Origin: Pleomorphomonas diazotrophica
GTDB lineage: Bacteria; Pseudomonadota; Alphaproteobacteria; Rhizobiales; Pleomorphomonadaceae
Direction: 5' to 3'
Length of the DNA: 64,000 bases
NCBI RefSeq assembly: GCF_002844595.1
Contig: NZ_PJNW01000006.1
Span: 1-64,000 of the forward strand
A program made the position numbers and the translations under genes. Below are positions 25,841 through 34,897 of the stretch, one piece after another (within the stretch, counting starts at the first letter, position 1; every line of letters begins with the position of its first letter). The notes under the pieces are model-generated. The model saw nothing but the letters and a program-made list of their open reading frames with translations. It had not been told where the DNA came from and did not search any database.

Positions 25841-26365
25841 ATGATCGCCTACATGAACGAACAGGCGGGTGACGTCTTTGCCCGCGAAATGCTGCTCGAC
25901 CGGGCCTTCGGTCCGGCTCGCTTCCGCAAATCCTCGGAGAAAATTCGCTCGGGGCGTCTGCCCTCCGAGGGGCTGGCGCTCGTTGCCCGGGACGGTGATC
26001 GTCTCGTTGGCAGCGTGCGCCTGTGGGAAGCGGCGGCCGGCCGCATGCCGCTGTTGCTGCTCGGCCCGTTGGCCGTCGACGACGACTGCCGCGGCGCCGG
26101 CATCGGCGCGGCGCTGATGCGCCTTGCCCTCGAGAAGGCGCGGGCGCTCGGCCATGGCGCCGTCGTCCTGGTAGGCGATGAGCCCTATTACCGCCGCTTC
26201 GGTTTCTCGACGGATGGCATGGAGCGGCTCGCCATGCCCGGCCCCTTCGAGCGGGCCCGCTTCCTCGGTCTCGAACTCGTTCCCGGCGCGCTCAAGGGCG
26301 CCGAGGGCGTGCTCCGGCCGACCGGCCGCCTCGCGCCCGTCCATCCCGCGACGGTTGCTGCTTGA
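25841..26365 (+). CDS. GNAT-family N-acetyltransferase
   Basis: A 174-residue acetyltransferase. The acetyl-CoA site is GPLAVDDDCRGAGIGAALMRLALEKARALG (about 74-105), a near-perfect V/L-x-x-D-x-R-G-x-G-I/L pattern, followed by VLVGDEPYYRRFGFS. It lies 80 bases after the decarboxylase and reads the same way, ending in a strong terminator, so the two are probably one transcript. Polyamine acetylation is possible from context only; the related YhbS-like group acts on other amines. A second ATG at 25853 is an alternative start. Confidence 0.85.
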   Translation: MIAYMNEQAGDVFAREMLLDRAFGPARFRKSSEKIRSGRLPSEGLALVARDGDRLVGSVRLWEAAAGRMPLLLLGPLAVDDDCRGAGIGAALMRLALEKARALGHGAVVLVGDEPYYRRFGFSTDGMERLAMPGPFERARFLGLELVPGALKGAEGVLRPTGRLAPVHPATVAA

Positions 26366-26368
26366 GGC

Positions 26369-26396
26369 GGCAATCGCCGGTGGCGATTGCCTTTTC
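26369..26396 (+). terminator. Rho-independent terminator after the GNAT gene
   Basis: A perfect 10-bp stem (26369-26378 with 26382-26391), GGT loop, then TTTTCT. Ends the decarboxylase-acetyltransferase transcript. Confidence 0.88.
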
Positions 26397-26567
26397 TCGG
26401 CCTCAGTCGCCGGCGGACCTCCGGTCCTTGGCTTTCGCGCTCCGCGCGGGCGCCGCTTGGCGCCGGAAGCCGCTCACGCGGCTTCGACATGCTCGCGCGT
26501 CCGGCCGACCATTTGAAATTCCTCCCGGAAATGCCTAGACTTACAGGACGTTTCCGGGAGGCTTCTC

Positions 26568-27551
26568 ATGAACGTGTTTTTGAGCGGCGGTGATATCGCG
26601 ATCATCGCCCTGGTTCTGTTCGCGATCATCGTTCTGTTCGCCGGCATCAAGCAGGTGCCGCAGGGCTACAACTGGACCGTCGAGCGCTTTGGACGCTACA
26701 CGCGCACGCTTCAGCCCGGTCTCAACCTGATCATTCCCTTCTTCGATCGCATCGGCGCCAAGCTCAACCGCATGGAGCAGGTGCTCGACGTGCCGAGCCA
26801 GGAGATCATCACCCGCGACAACGCCACCTGCACGGTCGATGGCGTGGCCTTCTATCAGGTGCTGGATGCGGCACGCGCCGCCTATGAGGTGTCCAACCTG
26901 CAGATGGCCATTCTCAACATCACCATGACCAACATCCGCACGGTGATGGGCTCGATGGACCTCGACAATCTCCTCTCCAACCGCGACGAGATCAACGCCC
27001 GCCTGTTGCACGTGGTCGACGCGGCGACAGAGGCCTGGGGCGTCAAGATCACCCGCGTCGAGATCAAGGACATCAACCCGCCGGCCGATCTCGTGGCCTC
27101 CATGGCGCGGCAGATGAAGGCGGAACGCGAGAAGCGTGCCCAGATTCTCGAGGCCGAGGGCCTGCGCCAGTCGGCGATCCTGAAGGCCGAGGGCGAGAAG
27201 CAGGCGCAGGTGCTGCAGGCCGAAGGTCGGCGCGAGGCCGCCTTCCGCGATGCCGAGGCGCGCGAGCGTCTTGCCGAAGCCGAGGCCAAGGCAACGGCGA
27301 TGGTGTCGGAAGCGGTGGCGCGCGGCGACGTGCAGGCGCTCAACTATTTCGTCGCCGACAAGTATACGCAGGCGCTCGGCCAGTTTGCCCAGTCGCCCAA
27401 CCAGAAGATCCTGATGCTGCCGGTCGAGGCGTCGGCGCTGATCGGCTCGCTCGGCGGTATCGCCGAACTGGCGCGCGCCGCCTTCGCTGGCGATGGCCCT
27501 CAGGATGGAACGCCGCGCCGCCGCGGCGCCGTGCCGCCGGTCGGCGGCTGA
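26568..27551 (+). CDS. SPFH/Band-7 membrane protein (stomatin/QmcA-like)
   Basis: A 327-residue protein with one N-terminal membrane helix ([18 protein letters not shown]), an SPFH domain (about 25-190: [29 protein letters not shown]..., [27 protein letters not shown]) and a long Ala/Glu-rich coiled coil (about 185-255) that drives oligomer formation. Homologues build ring-like assemblies in the inner membrane and scaffold proteases. GGGAGG lies 6 bases before the ATG. It is paired with an NfeD protein 13 bases downstream, the usual arrangement of this family. Confidence 0.92.
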   Translation: MNVFLSGGDIAIIALVLFAIIVLFAGIKQVPQGYNWTVERFGRYTRTLQPGLNLIIPFFDRIGAKLNRMEQVLDVPSQEIITRDNATCTVDGVAFYQVLDAARAAYEVSNLQMAILNITMTNIRTVMGSMDLDNLLSNRDEINARLLHVVDAATEAWGVKITRVEIKDINPPADLVASMARQMKAEREKRAQILEAEGLRQSAILKAEGEKQAQVLQAEGRREAAFRDAEARERLAEAEAKATAMVSEAVARGDVQALNYFVADKYTQALGQFAQSPNQKILMLPVEASALIGSLGGIAELARAAFAGDGPQDGTPRRRGAVPPVGG

Positions 27552-27564
27552 AGGACGTGGTATC

Positions 27565-28023
27565 ATGGGTGTCCTTGAAGGACTGATCGCCTATCTCGGG
27601 CCGTGGTCGTGGCTGGTGCTGGCGCTTCTCCTGGCCGGCATCGAGGTGATGGTGCCCGGCACCTTCTTCATCTGGTTCGGCGCAGCGGCACTGGTCGTCG
27701 GCCTCCTGGCGCTCGCCGTCGCGCTGAGTTGGCAGGTGGAGCTCATCCTGTTCGTCGTGCTGTCGGCAGTGGCGGTGCTGGTCGGCCGGCGCTTTTACGG
27801 CCGGGCAGCCAAGGAGAGCGACGGCTTCGCCAATGACCGCCTCGGCCGACAGGTCGGTCGCATCGCCGTGGTCGACCGGGCGATCGAGGGCGGTTCGGGC
27901 CATATACGGCTCGACGATACCGTCTGGCGGGCCGACGGACCGGATCTTCCCGTCGGTGCGCGGGTGCGAATCACCGGTCATCGCGACGGCCGTTTCCTGG
28001 TGGAACCGGCGCCGGCCGGCTGA
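27565..28023 (+). CDS. NfeD-family membrane protein
   Basis: A 152-residue short NfeD protein: three predicted helices (WSWLVLALLLAGIEVMVPGTFFIWFGAAALVVG and VELILFVVLSAVAVLVGRR) and a C-terminal OB-fold (about 90-148: RLGRQVGRIAVVDRAIEGGSGHIRLDDTVWRADGPDLPVGARVRI). The OB-fold is thought to contact the SPFH partner encoded immediately upstream. AAGGA lies 9 bases before the ATG. The protease domain of long NfeD forms is absent, as is normal for this class. Confidence 0.9.
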   Translation: MGVLEGLIAYLGPWSWLVLALLLAGIEVMVPGTFFIWFGAAALVVGLLALAVALSWQVELILFVVLSAVAVLVGRRFYGRAAKESDGFANDRLGRQVGRIAVVDRAIEGGSGHIRLDDTVWRADGPDLPVGARVRITGHRDGRFLVEPAPAG

Positions 28024-28115
28024 GAAAAGACTAACGAAGCGTTAACCAATTCCCTTTACCTTTCGTCAACACTGGATACCGCTCGGGGCGGTGGGCGCGG
28101 CGACGGAGGCAGGGC

Positions 28116-29525
28116 GTGCATCGGCGGCAGACCTTTCGGGCTCTGGCGATGGCGTCAATCCTTCTCGCCGCGCCGTCATTTGCGCAGGACGCCGACGACG
28201 CGGAGGCCGTGCCGGCCCTGAAGCGCACCTTTCCGACAAGGCCGGTCAACACGACCGCCGATCCATCGCTTGCCGACATGGAGCAGGGCGAGTCTTCCGG
28301 GACTGGCAAGTCCGAACCTGCCGATCTCGCCATTCCCCTGTTGCGCCCCAGCCTTGCTCCTGTTGATCTCAGGTCCGTCGTCCGGCCGCTGCCGCCCGGT
28401 CAGTCGGCCAAGTTGCCGGCGGTGGCGCCCAGCCTGCCGGCGGTCACCCGCGAGGCCGACGCCCGTGCCGAATATGAGCCGCTCGGGCTGCGTCTCGGCA
28501 GCGTGGTGGTGAATGCGACCTCCTCGACCGGCATAGGTCTTCGTCGTCACTCCGTCGAGGGCAATGAAACCTTCCTCCGTTCGAACGGCGTCCTCACGGC
28601 CCGCTCCGACTGGGAGAGCAACAGCCTGGAGCTGCGTCTTGGCGGCGCCTATCGCCGGTCGCTGGCCGGCATCGATGAAACATTGCCGGAGGGTGACGCG
28701 CGCCTTTCCGGCCGCTTCGACATCACCGATGCTGACCGCCTCACGGCGTCGGCCGGCTGGACCTTGCGCGATGACACATCGGGGGACGGCAAGGAGAACA
28801 CCTTCTCCGGCACGCTGGGCTACGAGCGGTTCGGCGGCATCGTCGGCCTCAAGACCGCTCTCGGCGTTGACCGGACGGTGAATGAGACCGACCCGACGCT
28901 CGACAACGCCGCATTGTCCCTGTCGCTGCGCCTGTCGCATGACAGCGGCGCCGTGCTGCAGCCCTTCGTCGAGGTTGGCGCCTTCGGTCGCGATTTTGAC
29001 CGGCCGGCGGCCGGCGACGGCTTCAGCCGCAGCGGCGTTGGTGGCGAGGCCAAGGTTGGCGTCGCCGTGGCGCGCGACGACCTCACGGGCGAGATCGCCC
29101 TCGGCTATGGCTATGAGTGGCTCAAGGAAGACAGCCTGGACGACGTTTCCGGCGTGATCGGCTCGGCCTCGCTGTCCTGGGACGCCACCGAGCTTCTTCG
29201 CCTCACCGGGACTGCAACGACCAGCTTCGAGCCGACCTCGTCGGCCGGCGCGTCGGGCGTCGTCAAGCGCATCGGCGAGACCACCGTCACCTACGCGCTG
29301 GCGCCCAACGCCTTCGTTGTGGCCGGCGGCGGGCTGACGCTGGAGGATTATGTCGGTGTCGATCGAAAGGTCACGACCACGACGCTGAAGGCCGGGCTCG
29401 GATACAAGCTCAACCGGTCGGTGGAGCTGGGCCTCGACGGCGAGCACAAGATCGTCCGGTCGAGCGAAGCCGGCGGCGACTACACCGACAGCAGCATCAC
29501 CGCGACGCTGACCCTGCGCCAGTAA
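28116..29525 (+). CDS. Outer-membrane beta-barrel protein (BBP2-like)
   Basis: A 469-residue exported protein. A signal peptide (FRALAMASILLAAPSFAQ) is followed by a Pro/Ala-rich linker of about 100 residues, then about 330 residues of alternating beta strands that end in LTATLTLRQ-like amphipathic strands (SSITATLTLRQ). Repeats such as LSGRFDITDADRLTASAGWTLRDD are typical of putative beta-barrel porin 2 (BBP2_2). Cargo or function is unknown; relatives occur near exopolysaccharide genes, but none are here. Start is GTG 28116 with GGAGG 6 bases upstream. Confidence 0.8.
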   Translation: MHRRQTFRALAMASILLAAPSFAQDADDAEAVPALKRTFPTRPVNTTADPSLADMEQGESSGTGKSEPADLAIPLLRPSLAPVDLRSVVRPLPPGQSAKLPAVAPSLPAVTREADARAEYEPLGLRLGSVVVNATSSTGIGLRRHSVEGNETFLRSNGVLTARSDWESNSLELRLGGAYRRSLAGIDETLPEGDARLSGRFDITDADRLTASAGWTLRDDTSGDGKENTFSGTLGYERFGGIVGLKTALGVDRTVNETDPTLDNAALSLSLRLSHDSGAVLQPFVEVGAFGRDFDRPAAGDGFSRSGVGGEAKVGVAVARDDLTGEIALGYGYEWLKEDSLDDVSGVIGSASLSWDATELLRLTGTATTSFEPTSSAGASGVVKRIGETTVTYALAPNAFVVAGGGLTLEDYVGVDRKVTTTTLKAGLGYKLNRSVELGLDGEHKIVRSSEAGGDYTDSSITATLTLRQ

Positions 29526-29536
29526 AAACCGAAGTT

Positions 29537-30484
29537 TCAGGCTACCTCGCCGCGCTTGCTCCATTCCGCCCAGAAGATGCCGCCGAGCACCAGCGCCAGG
29601 GCCAGCGCGTGATAGGGGCGGAAGCTCTCGCCGAGCACCAGGACCGCCAGGAGCGAGCCGAAGACCGGAATGAGGTTGATGAACACGCCGGCCCGACCGG
29701 GGCCGACCAACTCGACGCCGCGCACGAAGAAAACCTGCGACACCACCGACGGAAAGACGGCGCAATAGGCGACCACCGCCCAGCCGAAGGGTGTCGGCGC
29801 CACATACTGCCCCATGGCGATCTCTGCGGCGAGGAAGGGCAGCGAGGTGAGGAAGGCGGCCACCGACAGGCCGGCGAAGAAGGAGAGGCCGGCGATCTTC
29901 GGCCGACGCGGCAGGAGCACGGTGTAGAGGGCATAGACGACGCAGGCGCCGAGCATCATCAGGTCGCCGGCGTTGAAGTCGAGCGAGGCGAGGGTGCTCA
30001 GGTCGCCCTTGACGGCGATGACCCCGACGCCGACCAGCGTCGTCGCCATGCCGGCCAACTGTCCCGACCCGGCCCGCGTGCCGGCGATCAGGTAGGCGAA
30101 GACGAAGACGAGGCCGGGCAGGGCGCCCTGGATGATGCCGATGTTGACGGCCGAGGTGAAATGGGCGGCGATATAGAAGAAGGCGTTGAAGAAGGTGAAG
30201 CCGAGCGCGCCCATCGCCAGCATGTAGGGGAGGCGTCCCTTCATCACCGGCCAGTCGGCCATGATGGGCTTCATGGCGAAGAGGGCGAGCAACAGCAGCA
30301 CGCCCGACCAGCGAAAGGTGGTCAGCGCCATCGGCGACACCTCGCCCACGGCGAGGCGGCTTGCCACCGCATTGCCGGCCCAGAACAGTGGCGACAGCAC
30401 CAGCAGCAGATAGGGTCGGCCATAGAGGCGCGACCAGAGACCGTCATCAGCCAAGAAACACCTCTCACCCAAGCGCTTTACCAT
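29537..30484 (-). CDS. EamA/DMT-family permease
   Basis: A 315-residue, ten-helix drug/metabolite transporter. Repeat one opens with LLVLSPLFWAGNAVASRLAVGEVSPMALTTFRWSG; repeat two has VVAYCAVFPSVVSQVFFVRGVELVGPGRAGVFINLIPVFGSLLAVLVLGE, the typical EamA end. Substrate is unknown. It converges with the outer-membrane barrel gene (12 bases between stops). It is not closely similar to the EamA permease at 6542-7480, so this is not a recent duplication. AGGAAGG precedes the ATG. Confidence 0.87.
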   Translation of the reverse strand: MVKRLGERCFLADDGLWSRLYGRPYLLLVLSPLFWAGNAVASRLAVGEVSPMALTTFRWSGVLLLLALFAMKPIMADWPVMKGRLPYMLAMGALGFTFFNAFFYIAAHFTSAVNIGIIQGALPGLVFVFAYLIAGTRAGSGQLAGMATTLVGVGVIAVKGDLSTLASLDFNAGDLMMLGACVVYALYTVLLPRRPKIAGLSFFAGLSVAAFLTSLPFLAAEIAMGQYVAPTPFGWAVVAYCAVFPSVVSQVFFVRGVELVGPGRAGVFINLIPVFGSLLAVLVLGESFRPYHALALALVLGGIFWAEWSKRGEVA

Positions 30485-30613
30485 GCCTTCCTAAAGTGTC
30501 CGGCCGCCGTGCGCACGCCTCTTCGGGGCGATCCGGTACGCCGGAAGCTGGACAAATGCCAGATTTCCGACATCGCGGCTTTCATTGACGGGCTGGCGTC
30601 GTTATAGTCGGTC

Positions 30614-30645
30614 AAGCCCCGGTACCCAAGGTATCGGGGCTTTCC
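30614..30645 (+). terminator. Hairpin upstream of purA, possible attenuator
   Basis: An 11-bp stem with one G-U pair (30614-30624 with 30632-30642) and a 7-base loop, followed by TTTCC, about 70 bases before the purA start. It may terminate transcription entering from upstream or act as an attenuator in the purA leader. Confidence 0.45.
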
Positions 30646-30710
30646 GTGTGTGTGCTGCGATGGCGGCGCGGCGCGGAAAGGTCTGACACTTGAACGACGG
30701 GACCTTTTCA

Positions 30711-32006
30711 ATGGCGAACGTAGTGGTGGTCGGCTCCCAGTGGGGAGACGAAGGCAAAGGCAAAATCGTCGACTGGCTGTCCGAGCGGGCCGACGTGGTC
30801 GTCCGGTTCCAGGGCGGTCACAATGCCGGCCACACCCTGGTGATCGACGGCGTCTCCTACAAGCTGTCGCTGCTGCCCTCCGGCGTCGCCCGTCCGGGCA
30901 AGCTCTCTGTCATCGGCAATGGCGTGGTGGTCGATCCCCGCGCCTTCGTCACCGAGGTAACGCGCATCCGCGAGCAGGGCGTGAAGATCAGCCCCGACAA
31001 TCTGCGCATCGCCGAGAACGCCTCCCTGATCCTGTCCATCCACCAGGAGCTCGACGAGCTGCGTGAGAACGCTGCCTCGCCGTCGACCCGCATCGGTACC
31101 ACCAAGCGCGGCATCGGCCCCGCCTATGAGGACAAGGTGGGCCGTAGAGCGATCCGCCTCGTCGACCTCGCCCATCCCGAGACGCTGAACAACCGCATCG
31201 AGCGGCTGCTCGCCCACCACAATCCGCTGCGTCGCGGCCTCGGCCACCCGGAGATCGCCGCCGAGACCATCCGCGAGGAGCTGATGGCGGTGGCCGACTT
31301 CATCCTGCCCTACATGGATGTCACCTGGCGGCTGCTCGACGAGAAGCGCAAGTCCGGCGCCCGCATCCTGTTCGAGGGCGCGCAGGGTGCGCTGCTCGAC
31401 AACGATCACGGCACCTATCCCTTCGTCACCGGCTCCAACACCATGGCCGGGCAGGCGGCGGCTGGTTCCGGCATGGGGCCGGGCGCGCTCGACTACGTGC
31501 TCGGCATCACCAAGGCCTATACGACGCGCGTCGGTTCCGGTCCGTTCCCGACGGAACTGTTCGACGAGGTCGGCGACTTCCTCGGCCAGCGCGGCAAGGA
31601 GTTCGGCACCGTCACCGGCCGCAAGCGCCGCTGCGGCTGGTTCGATGCCGTGCTGGTACGCCAGACGGTGGTCGCCTCGGGCATCAACGGCATCGCGCTG
31701 ACCAAGCTCGACGTGCTCGATGGACTCGATGAGATCAAGGTTTGCATCGGCTACGAGATCGACGGCCGCACCCTCGACTACCTGCCCTCCAACCAGGAAG
31801 AGCAGGCGCGGGTGAAGCCCATCTACGAGACCATGGAAGGTTGGAAGGAATCGACGGCAGGCGCCCGTTCCTGGGCCGAACTGCCGGCACAGGCCATCAA
31901 GTATGTGCGCCACATCGAGGAATTGATCGGTACGCCGGTAGCCATGCTTTCCACCAGTCCTGATCGGCTCGACACCATTCTTGTGCGTGATCCGTTTCAG
32001 GATTAA
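30711..32006 (+). CDS. purA: Adenylosuccinate synthetase
   Basis: About 431 residues. Joins aspartate to IMP using GTP, the first committed step to AMP. The N-terminus [18 protein letters not shown] carries the GDEGKGK P-loop with catalytic Asp and His (His in GHNAGHT); [12 protein letters not shown] and the GTP-binding TKLDVLDG are present. ATG 30711 starts the homologous region; a TTG at 30690 would add seven residues. Not linked to other pur genes; purE and purK lie 16 kb downstream. Confidence 0.96.
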   Translation: MANVVVVGSQWGDEGKGKIVDWLSERADVVVRFQGGHNAGHTLVIDGVSYKLSLLPSGVARPGKLSVIGNGVVVDPRAFVTEVTRIREQGVKISPDNLRIAENASLILSIHQELDELRENAASPSTRIGTTKRGIGPAYEDKVGRRAIRLVDLAHPETLNNRIERLLAHHNPLRRGLGHPEIAAETIREELMAVADFILPYMDVTWRLLDEKRKSGARILFEGAQGALLDNDHGTYPFVTGSNTMAGQAAAGSGMGPGALDYVLGITKAYTTRVGSGPFPTELFDEVGDFLGQRGKEFGTVTGRKRRCGWFDAVLVRQTVVASGINGIALTKLDVLDGLDEIKVCIGYEIDGRTLDYLPSNQEEQARVKPIYETMEGWKESTAGARSWAELPAQAIKYVRHIEELIGTPVAMLSTSPDRLDTILVRDPFQD

Positions 32007-32137
32007 GTGATTCACCACGTTTTGCCGGCCTTTCCGCCGCAAAAAAGCCCGGCCGCCGTCGCAAGGCTGGCCGCCGGGTGTCCTATCGAAACAGCGTTCC
32101 GCCGCGAGGCGGGGCGCCAAGCCGAGAGATGCGGTAC

Positions 32138-34000
32138 ATGGCCGACTACTATCCCGTGTTGAAGCGCGCTATTTCCTCGCTGCCGTCGGGGTCCGGCGAG
32201 GCGAGGCGCGCCGTCTACGAGAAGGCTCGGGTCGCCCTCCTCCGCCAGCTCAGCTCCTACAATCCGCCGCTGTCGCCGACCGAGATCGCCGACCAGCGCG
32301 TGGCGCTCGAGGATTGCATTCGCCGGGTCGAGGCCGAGGTCGCCGGACCGCCGGAAGACGCGGCCGCCAGCGCCGACGCCCATACGCCGGCACCGGTCGC
32401 GTCCCCGCCGGCTGCCCCCGCTGCTGCCAAGGTGGAGCCGCCGCCGGAAGCCGCTCACCGCAGCGAGCCGGAACCGCACCTGGAGGCCACGCGCGAGGAG
32501 CCGGCCGCCGCGCCGCGTCGCAGCGGGCTGGCCTCGCTCGTTCAACCGGAAATGAACCCGTTCCGGCACATCGAGCCGCTCGCTCAGCCGGAAATGAATC
32601 CGTTCCATCACATCGAGCCGTTGGCGGGGCGCAGCGGCGGCGCCACCCGCGCGGCTCCGGCGGATCGGGCTCCGGCGAACCCACCCTCCGAGCGCCCTCG
32701 GCTGCCGACGGGCCGGCTGCCCGACGAGCGGGGCGAACCGCGCATCGGTGTCGGCGTCAGCGCGTTGTCGCGGACGTTGAAGCAGGCCGATACGCTCGGC
32801 GAGGCGTCGTCCACTGCCGTGCGGGCAGCGCGCCACGCCATGAGCGAGGTCGATGAGGTTGACGAGCCGGCGTCTGCCGACCGCGTCGAGCCGGATCTCG
32901 GCACCCCACGGCCGGTCAGCGTGCGTCTGGACCCGCCTGTCACGGGGACATCGGAAAAGCTCGAACCCGAGCGGTTGCAGCCCCAGCGCGAGGCGGCGAC
33001 GCTGCCCTGGCCCGAGGAGCGGACCGGTGCCAGCCGGCGCCTCCGTGTGGTGCTGATCGGCTTTGCCATTCTGCTGCTCCTCGCGCTTGTCGGCGCCGGT
33101 GCGTATGCGTTCCGGGACCCCCTCGCGGAACTGTTCGCCAGTGCGCCGCAGACGGAAACCAACGCTGCGACCACCGCCGACGATGGTCTGTCGCCCAAGA
33201 TTCTGGATCGCCTGCCGGCCGAAGGCGAGGCGCCGGCAGCGCCCGTCGCTCCGGATGCCGTGTCGGTGCAGACGGAAGCCGTTGCGGCCCCACCCGCCGT
33301 CGATCCCGACCTGCCGCCGGCTCCCGGTACCGCGACGGCCATGGCTGAGGCGACGCCGGCCGAGCCTACCCTGTCGCCGGAGACTGGCCCCACGCTGGCG
33401 GCGCCTGCCGCGCAGGTGAGCCCGCCGGCCGCGGCTGCCTCGGCCAGCCAAGGCATCGCCGTCGCCCAGAGGGCCATTCTCTATGAAGAGCCCATCCCGG
33501 GTTCTCCCGGCACCAAGCTCGACGGGTCGGTGGTCTGGTCCTTCGTCAACGAGCCCGCCTTGCCCGGCGACAAGCCGGTGCCGCAGGTGCGCGGCGACAT
33601 CGAGGTGCCGGAGATCGGCCTCAAGATGCGCCTGTCGATCCACAAGAACGACGATCAGGCGCTGCCGGCCAGCCATATCGTCGAGCTCTCCTTCGATGTG
33701 CCGCCAGCCTTTGCGGGCAAGTTCATCGACGCAGCGCCGGGCATGATCGCCAAGCAGACCGAGGAGGCGCGCGGCGACCCGATCACCGGCGCCGTCGCCA
33801 AGGTGTCCGACAGCCTGTTCTGGCTGGCGCTGTCCGGCTTGGAGCAGGATGTCTCGCGCAATATCCAGCTGTTGAAGGATCGGCCGTGGATCGACATTCC
33901 GATCCGCTACGGCAACCGCCGCCGCGCCATTCTCACCTTCGAGAAGGGCAGCCCCGGCGAGAAAGCCTTCGCCGACGCCTTCGCCGCCTGGGGGCAGTGA
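32138..34000 (+). CDS. Conserved alphaproteobacterial membrane protein, function unknown
   Basis: About 620 residues. The opening MADYYPVLKRAISSLPSGSGEARRAVYEKARVALLRQL, a tetratricopeptide-like helical start, is well conserved in Hyphomicrobiales proteins of unknown function. Then comes a long Pro/Ala/Glu-rich region (about 80-305), a single membrane helix (VVLIGFAILLLLALVGAGAYAF, about 308-330), another low-complexity stretch, and a C-terminal folded domain (about 445-620: ISVAQRAILYEEPI-like start, then DGSVVWSFVNEPALPG..., ending in FAAWGQ). Probably spans the inner membrane once with the C-terminal domain in the periplasm. An ATG at 32129 is an alternative start. A 14-residue tandem duplication lies inside the linker. 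Confidence 0.72.
   Translation: MADYYPVLKRAISSLPSGSGEARRAVYEKARVALLRQLSSYNPPLSPTEIADQRVALEDCIRRVEAEVAGPPEDAAASADAHTPAPVASPPAAPAAAKVEPPPEAAHRSEPEPHLEATREEPAAAPRRSGLASLVQPEMNPFRHIEPLAQPEMNPFHHIEPLAGRSGGATRAAPADRAPANPPSERPRLPTGRLPDERGEPRIGVGVSALSRTLKQADTLGEASSTAVRAARHAMSEVDEVDEPASADRVEPDLGTPRPVSVRLDPPVTGTSEKLEPERLQPQREAATLPWPEERTGASRRLRVVLIGFAILLLLALVGAGAYAFRDPLAELFASAPQTETNAATTADDGLSPKILDRLPAEGEAPAAPVAPDAVSVQTEAVAAPPAVDPDLPPAPGTATAMAEATPAEPTLSPETGPTLAAPAAQVSPPAAAASASQGIAVAQRAILYEEPIPGSPGTKLDGSVVWSFVNEPALPGDKPVPQVRGDIEVPEIGLKMRLSIHKNDDQALPASHIVELSFDVPPAFAGKFIDAAPGMIAKQTEEARGDPITGAVAKVSDSLFWLALSGLEQDVSRNIQLLKDRPWIDIPIRYGNRRRAILTFEKGSPGEKAFADAFAAWGQ
32543..32626 (+). repeat. Tandem 42-base duplication in the linker of the 32.1-34.0 kb protein
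   Basis: Two adjacent 42-base units encode QPEMNPFRHIEPLA and QPEMNPFHHIEPLA. They differ by a few bases, mostly silent, so the duplication is not brand new and the peptide is being kept. Confidence 0.85.
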
Positions 34001-34008
34001 AGCGTCCC

Positions 34009-34329
34009 TTACTGAGGGCTTGAGAGCTTCATCAGCACGAGACCGGCGAGAATCAGCGCCGCGGCGAGGAGCCGCGTCGCCGTCACGGCTTCGCCCAGCA
34101 CGGCGACGCCGACCGCGAAGCTGCCGACGGCGCCGATGCCGGTCCACACCGTATAGGCGGTGCCGAGCGGCAGCGACTTCATCGCGACGGCGAGCAGGCC
34201 GAAGCTCATGAGCATGGCGACGATGGTGAGGATGCTGGCGCCCAGCTCGGTGAAGCCGGCCGACAGCTTCATGCCATAGGCCCAGACGACTTCCAGCAAT
34301 CCGGCGATCAGAAGATAAACCCAGGCCAT
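34009..34329 (-). CDS. gdx: Guanidinium exporter of the SMR family (Gdx/SugE type)
   Basis: A 106-residue, four-helix protein that works as an antiparallel dimer exchanging guanidinium for protons. It follows E. coli SugE/Gdx: the essential Glu is Glu13 ([11 protein letters not shown]), then [23 protein letters not shown], the signature separating Gdx from EmrE-type drug pumps. Length is typical. A candidate guanidine-II leader lies in the 100 bases upstream on the minus strand, supporting the substrate assignment. Annotated in many genomes as a quaternary-ammonium efflux protein, which this subtype is not primarily. Confidence 0.88.
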   Translation of the reverse strand: MAWVYLLIAGLLEVVWAYGMKLSAGFTELGASILTIVAMLMSFGLLAVAMKSLPLGTAYTVWTGIGAVGSFAVGVAVLGEAVTATRLLAAALILAGLVLMKLSSPQ

Positions 34330-34351
34330 GGCGGCCCTCCTTTCGGTCGGG

Positions 34352-34436
34352 CCGGGCCGTCCCGGACTTGGAGCTCACCCGCGCGGGTGAGGGAGGACGT
34401 GGCCTCGGGGCGGAAATGGGTCAGCTGGCCGTCAGC
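34352..34436 (-). ncRNA. Candidate guanidine-II (mini-ykkC) riboswitch upstream of gdx
   Basis: Read on the minus strand, a hairpin CCGGG-ACGG-CCCGG (34365-34352) carries the ACGR tetraloop of the mini-ykkC motif, and the AGGAGG ribosome-binding site follows about 10 bases later. A second element GCTG-ACGGC-CAGC (34436-34424) resembles the partner hairpin but its loop is one base too long. Between them lies a perfect palindrome TCACCCGCGCGGGTGA (34375-34390), lengthening the linker. Context (a Gdx exporter) fits; structure is imperfect. Confidence 0.4.
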
Positions 34437-34443
34437 GTCAAGC

Positions 34444-34797
34444 CTACTTGGCCAGCAGCACCGCGCGGCCAACCAGCTTGCCGGACGGCAGGTGGTGGAT
34501 CTCGACGACCTTGCCCTCGGGGCCGTCGATGGTCAGCGACAGGCGGTCACCGTCGACGTCGGTGGCGACCACGGTGCCGGGCGTCACCACCTCGACCAAG
34601 GTCTGGAAGGCGCCGCCGGCCGGCGGGGTGTCGTCGCCGCTCCGGGCGACGCGGAAGGCGATGGCGATGAAGACGGCAAGGAGGCCGACGCCGAGCGTGC
34701 CGGCGGCGATCAGCATCATGGTCCTGAGGCGCGCCTGCACGCGGGCAATGGCCGGGTCGAGCGGCGCCTCGGCTTCGTCGTCGGTCGGCCCTGCCAT
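34444..34797 (-). CDS. DUF6476-type single-pass membrane protein
   Basis: About 117 residues: a charged N-terminus (MAGPTDDEAEAPLDPAIARVQARLR), one membrane helix (MMLIAAGTLGVGLLAVFIAIAFRVA), and a small periplasmic beta-rich part (TLVEVVTPGTVVATDVDGDRLSLTIDGPEGKVVEIHHL). It matches the alphaproteobacterial DUF6476 family of unknown role. AAGGA lies 7 bases before the ATG. It runs divergently from the rluD-type gene, with a 100-base gap; that arrangement recurs in this order as far as I recall. Confidence 0.75.
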   Translation of the reverse strand: MAGPTDDEAEAPLDPAIARVQARLRTMMLIAAGTLGVGLLAVFIAIAFRVARSGDDTPPAGGAFQTLVEVVTPGTVVATDVDGDRLSLTIDGPEGKVVEIHHLPSGKLVGRAVLLAK

Positions 34798-34897
34798 GAT
34801 GCTTTCCTTCAGCGCGGATTTCTGCGATAGGCGCATTTAGCGAATCCGGCGCGGTTTGTCGACGTGCCGCCCGGCTAGCGGGCATTCAGGAGCATCC

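Noticed and set aside
30585-30608. TTGACG...TATAGT promoter-like pair before purA
   Set aside because: Spacer is only 12 bases, far from the 16-18 needed.
32012-34378. Minus-strand frame of 788 codons
   Set aside because: Antisense to the 620-residue protein; composition is that of a shadow.
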